A stretch of 9,206 bases of DNA from Planctomycetota bacterium (lineage in GTDB: Bacteria > Planctomycetota > UBA8742 > SKZP01 > JAIOTL01). A program made the translations under genes and the position numbers. The stretch lies in NCBI GenBank assembly GCA_021106775.1, contig JAIOTL010000410.1:1-9206 (forward strand), given 5' to 3'. The notes below the pieces were generated by a model, which was given only the letters and a program-made list of their open reading frames with translations, was not told where the DNA came from and made no database searches. Positions 7,036 through 9,206 of this stretch are shown piece after piece (position 1 is the stretch's first letter; every line of letters begins with the position of its first letter).

Positions 7036-8970
7036 ATGGGTAGGATAAAATGGATTCTGATTGCTGGTCTGGCAATCTTGTTTAACTCACTTTCATGTGG
7101 TGTTGACATTAATCCTTCGATTAATCTGCTTGCAACACCTAATTCACTTGATTTCGGCTCAATACTAATTGGCAAGTCATCAACAAAAACAATTGAATTG
7201 AGTAACAATGGAACACAGACCATTGTTCTAACCGATATTTTGTTGGTTTTTGACGATGACAATCCCGACAAAGGCGAAATTGCAATCACTGAAGGTACAT
7301 TGTCATCAAATTTTGAATTGTCCTATGGTATGTCCTTTCCAATTGGGATAACTTTCGCACCATCAGTTAAGGGAAGTAAAAGCGTCAATCTCGATATCAT
7401 CTACATGTCTGGTAAATCGCAGAAAAAAATGACAATACCAATAATTGGTACAGCCATTGAGAGTTTGATTCGAATTACCCCTGAGATGCATGATTTCGGA
7501 CACTCTTATCTAAATGAGGAGTACAAAAAGAAATTTACGATTACTAATATCGTATTCAAACAAGTAACTATCGAATCGATTGAACTTATTGACTTTGGTT
7601 CAGCGACAGCTGGTGATGAAATCACGATAACCTCAGGCTGGAATTTTTCTCCGAAAATCCTTGAAATTTCAGAAACTATTGAGATAGAAATTACATTTAC
7701 ACCCAAAAGCAAAACCGAGAAATCCGCTCGGATGCAGGTGATTGTTGCAGATTCGCAGATTGACTATTTCGTGGAATTATCAGGCTGGGGCAGCGATATT
7801 ATCGAGTTCGTTACTTCATCACCTTTACCTGAAGGAGTTAAAGGCAGTTCCTATGAAGTAAACTTTGAAGCAACAGGCGGTGATGGAAATTATACGTTCA
7901 CGGTTATCAGCGGGAAACTTCCCGATGGATTGACACTTACTTCCTTGGGGGAAATCTCAGGAGAGCCTGAAGAACACGGAGATTACATGATTGTCGTCCG
8001 ACTCAGTGATTCCTCCAACAACACCACAATTAAAAGTTTCAACCTTAAAGTAACCTATGCAAGCTTGATACGTGATCCTCAAGATAGCGATACAAGCTAC
8101 ATTTTCTCAGAGTCCGATGATGAAGGACTATACATCGTTAATCTTATAAATATCGGCGTAACTCCACTCAATATCACTTCAATTTCACTCACTGGTGCTG
8201 GTGCGGTTTCGGGTGAGGCAACAATTCTCAATCAGCCTGCACTGCCTGAAACACTGCAGCCAAGCGAAACTACGAATATCACAATAAAAGTTGAGTCCGA
8301 CCTCGATGAGGGCAGAACTGTTTCATTGCGGGTAGAACATACCGGTTTTAATTCGCCTTTTGGTGTAAATTTCAGATGGCGTGTTGAGGGTGACAGATAT
8401 ATCTTTATCATTGATGCTTCTGGTTCAATGCTGACTCGGCACAATGTTTCATATCCGGTTTATGATCAGGACGGCAATATAATTGTCAATACAACTCGGT
8501 GGCAAGTTGCGGTTTATGATATTTCCGAGGTTCTCGCCGATCTTGAAGACACTGATAAATTCGAGGTGATAGTTTTTGAAGGACCACTGCATTATTTTTT
8601 TGGACAAATGGCATATGCATACGGCTCGAATCGTTATGATTCAATTGCATGGTTGTTTAATTTTCCGGTTCGCGGCTGCAGTAACATGTATGATGGCATG
8701 TACAACGGATTTCACAATTATGGCACTTTATCTGAGATGTATGTATATTCGGATGGCGGTGCGAATACTGCATTATTATTAGGATGCGCTGGATGTGCCT
8801 GTGGAGGTTGGATTGGAGCACGAACTGTAACCGACTGTAGAAGCTGGGTTCCAGCAATGTCAGCAATAAATCCTGATTTCCACCTGTACATGTTGCAATA
8901 TGCTGCTTCTCCGACGGGTTTCATGCAGCAAATCGGCGCGATGGCAAACTGTTCATACACCTTGAAATAA
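7036..8970 (+). CDS. ASH/He_PIG/VWA-domain lipoprotein with cysteine-rich insert
   Basis: A 644-residue protein with AAGGAG (7022-7027) 8 nt before the ATG. The signal peptide (R3, K5, hydrophobic core) ends at Cys21 in SLSC, an acceptable though non-canonical lipobox. Domains: ASH-like repeat 1 (about 28-140, LDFGSILIGK), ASH-like repeat 2 (about 146-254, HDFG), He_PIG (about 256-340, ATGGDGNY and SGEP), a third ASH-like domain (about 341-452), and a von Willebrand factor A domain (about 454-644). The MIDAS motif is Asp460-x-Ser462-x-Ser464 (DASGSM), with SDGG (Asp573) as the second acidic site. The usual GGTN loop is GCSN, with Ser549 where Thr is normal. Cys548, 584, 587, 589, 601 and 639 cluster in this domain, suggesting disulfides or metal binding. 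Likely an extracytoplasmic metal-dependent adhesion or scaffolding lipoprotein. Confidence 0.9.
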   Translation: MGRIKWILIAGLAILFNSLSCGVDINPSINLLATPNSLDFGSILIGKSSTKTIELSNNGTQTIVLTDILLVFDDDNPDKGEIAITEGTLSSNFELSYGMSFPIGITFAPSVKGSKSVNLDIIYMSGKSQKKMTIPIIGTAIESLIRITPEMHDFGHSYLNEEYKKKFTITNIVFKQVTIESIELIDFGSATAGDEITITSGWNFSPKILEISETIEIEITFTPKSKTEKSARMQVIVADSQIDYFVELSGWGSDIIEFVTSSPLPEGVKGSSYEVNFEATGGDGNYTFTVISGKLPDGLTLTSLGEISGEPEEHGDYMIVVRLSDSSNNTTIKSFNLKVTYASLIRDPQDSDTSYIFSESDDEGLYIVNLINIGVTPLNITSISLTGAGAVSGEATILNQPALPETLQPSETTNITIKVESDLDEGRTVSLRVEHTGFNSPFGVNFRWRVEGDRYIFIIDASGSMLTRHNVSYPVYDQDGNIIVNTTRWQVAVYDISEVLADLEDTDKFEVIVFEGPLHYFFGQMAYAYGSNRYDSIAWLFNFPVRGCSNMYDGMYNGFHNYGTLSEMYVYSDGGANTALLLGCAGCACGGWIGARTVTDCRSWVPAMSAINPDFHLYMLQYAASPTGFMQQIGAMANCSYTLK

Positions 8971-8977
8971 TCAAACC

Positions 8978-8990
8978 TGCAACTGTTGCA
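8978..8990. repeat. 13-bp palindrome TGCAAC-T-GTTGCA
   Basis: A perfect dyad starting 8 nt after the stop codon of the VWA lipoprotein gene. No T-tract follows, so it is not a canonical intrinsic terminator. The remaining gap to 9160 is AT-rich, with short dyads (ATAAAATA/TATTTTAT around 9048-9074; TTGTAA/TTACAA at 9082-9102) and no recognisable gene. Confidence 0.4.
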
Positions 8991-9160
8991 ACATATTAAA
9001 AAGTGTTTAGTAAATGTAACAGATGCTTCATTAACTTCACATTCTTATAAAATACATTGGAAACTTATTTTATTCGAATAGTTGTAAGTTGTTGTTTTAC
9101 AATTAGTTATAACGTTCTCAAAATTGCACTGGATTTGGTATAAAATTTGCATGTAAAATG

Positions 9161-9169
9161 TGTTATAAT
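9161..9169 (+). promoter_or_regulatory. Extended -10 promoter upstream of the right-edge gene
   Basis: TGTTATAAT is a perfect TATAAT hexamer with an extended -10 TGn element, 28 nt upstream of the ATG at 9197. No good -35 sits at the usual spacing, which fits an extended -10 promoter. Initiation would be near 9176, giving a leader of about 20 nt containing the ribosome site. Confidence 0.55.
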
Positions 9170-9196
9170 ATAAATGTGAATGGTAAGGGTGCGATT

Positions 9197-9206
9197 ATGT
9201 GTAAGA
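9197..9206 (+). CDS. Start of a further gene, cut by the window edge
   Basis: Only ATG TGT AAG plus one base is visible (Met-Cys-Lys). The call rests on the extended -10 promoter at 9161-9169, an AAGGGTG ribosome-site-like sequence at 9185-9191, and the same Met-Cys-Lys start as the truncated lipoprotein gene at 2110. It may be another member of that family, but three codons cannot establish identity. Confidence 0.35.

Noticed and set aside
9048..9074. AT-only inverted repeat ATAAAATA/TATTTTAT
   Set aside because: Expected by chance in such AT-rich intergenic DNA; no G-C pairs and no T-tract arrangement for a terminator.

Overview
The window looks like an accessory, cell-surface-oriented stretch of a moderately AT-rich, probably diderm bacterial genome. 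It has Shine-Dalgarno-led genes, lipoprotein-type signal peptides and an intrinsic terminator. Several protein modules are common in large-genome environmental bacteria: ASH/HYDIN-like immunoglobulin-fold repeats, putative-Ig (He_PIG) domains, a glycine-rich secreted domain, and an N-terminal zinc ribbon followed by a membrane segment. That zinc-ribbon-plus-TM layout is frequent in the PVC group (Planctomycetota, Lentisphaerota and relatives) and some candidate phyla. This taxonomic guess is weak.

Layout. Positions 1-1684 (minus strand) hold the 5' part of a large glycine-rich lipoprotein gene that runs off the left edge. Positions 1688-1945 are an AT-rich control region with a palindromic promoter for that gene and an intrinsic terminator belonging to the next one. 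Positions 1946-2110 (minus) hold a 54-codon truncated relative of the lipoprotein genes, with its own promoter, ribosome binding site and terminator. Positions 2160-2431 are non-coding and contain a sequence resembling the 3' end of a tRNA. From 2432 on, everything reads on the plus strand. A SAM-dependent methyltransferase (2432-3196) is followed closely by an anchored BtuF/FecB-like substrate-binding protein (3211-4131). Next comes an 883-residue multidomain membrane metallopeptidase (4237-6888), then a lipoprotein with ASH, He_PIG and VWA domains (7036-8970). A promoter and the first three codons of a further gene lie at the right edge (9197 onward).

How they fit together. Two intact genes and one remnant share the same start: a lipoprotein signal, then an ASH-type domain containing a DFG-x(3)-[IL]G motif. 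Their C-terminal parts differ: glycine-rich in one, VWA in another, missing in the third. This looks like a paralogous surface-lipoprotein family with interchangeable C-terminal modules. The metallopeptidase between them carries two He_PIG domains of the kind also found in the VWA lipoprotein, so it may work in the same extracytoplasmic compartment. A functional link is inference. The methyltransferase and substrate-binding protein form a plausible two-gene transcription unit with no transporter partners in the window. No CRISPR array, transposase, integrase or rRNA gene was seen.
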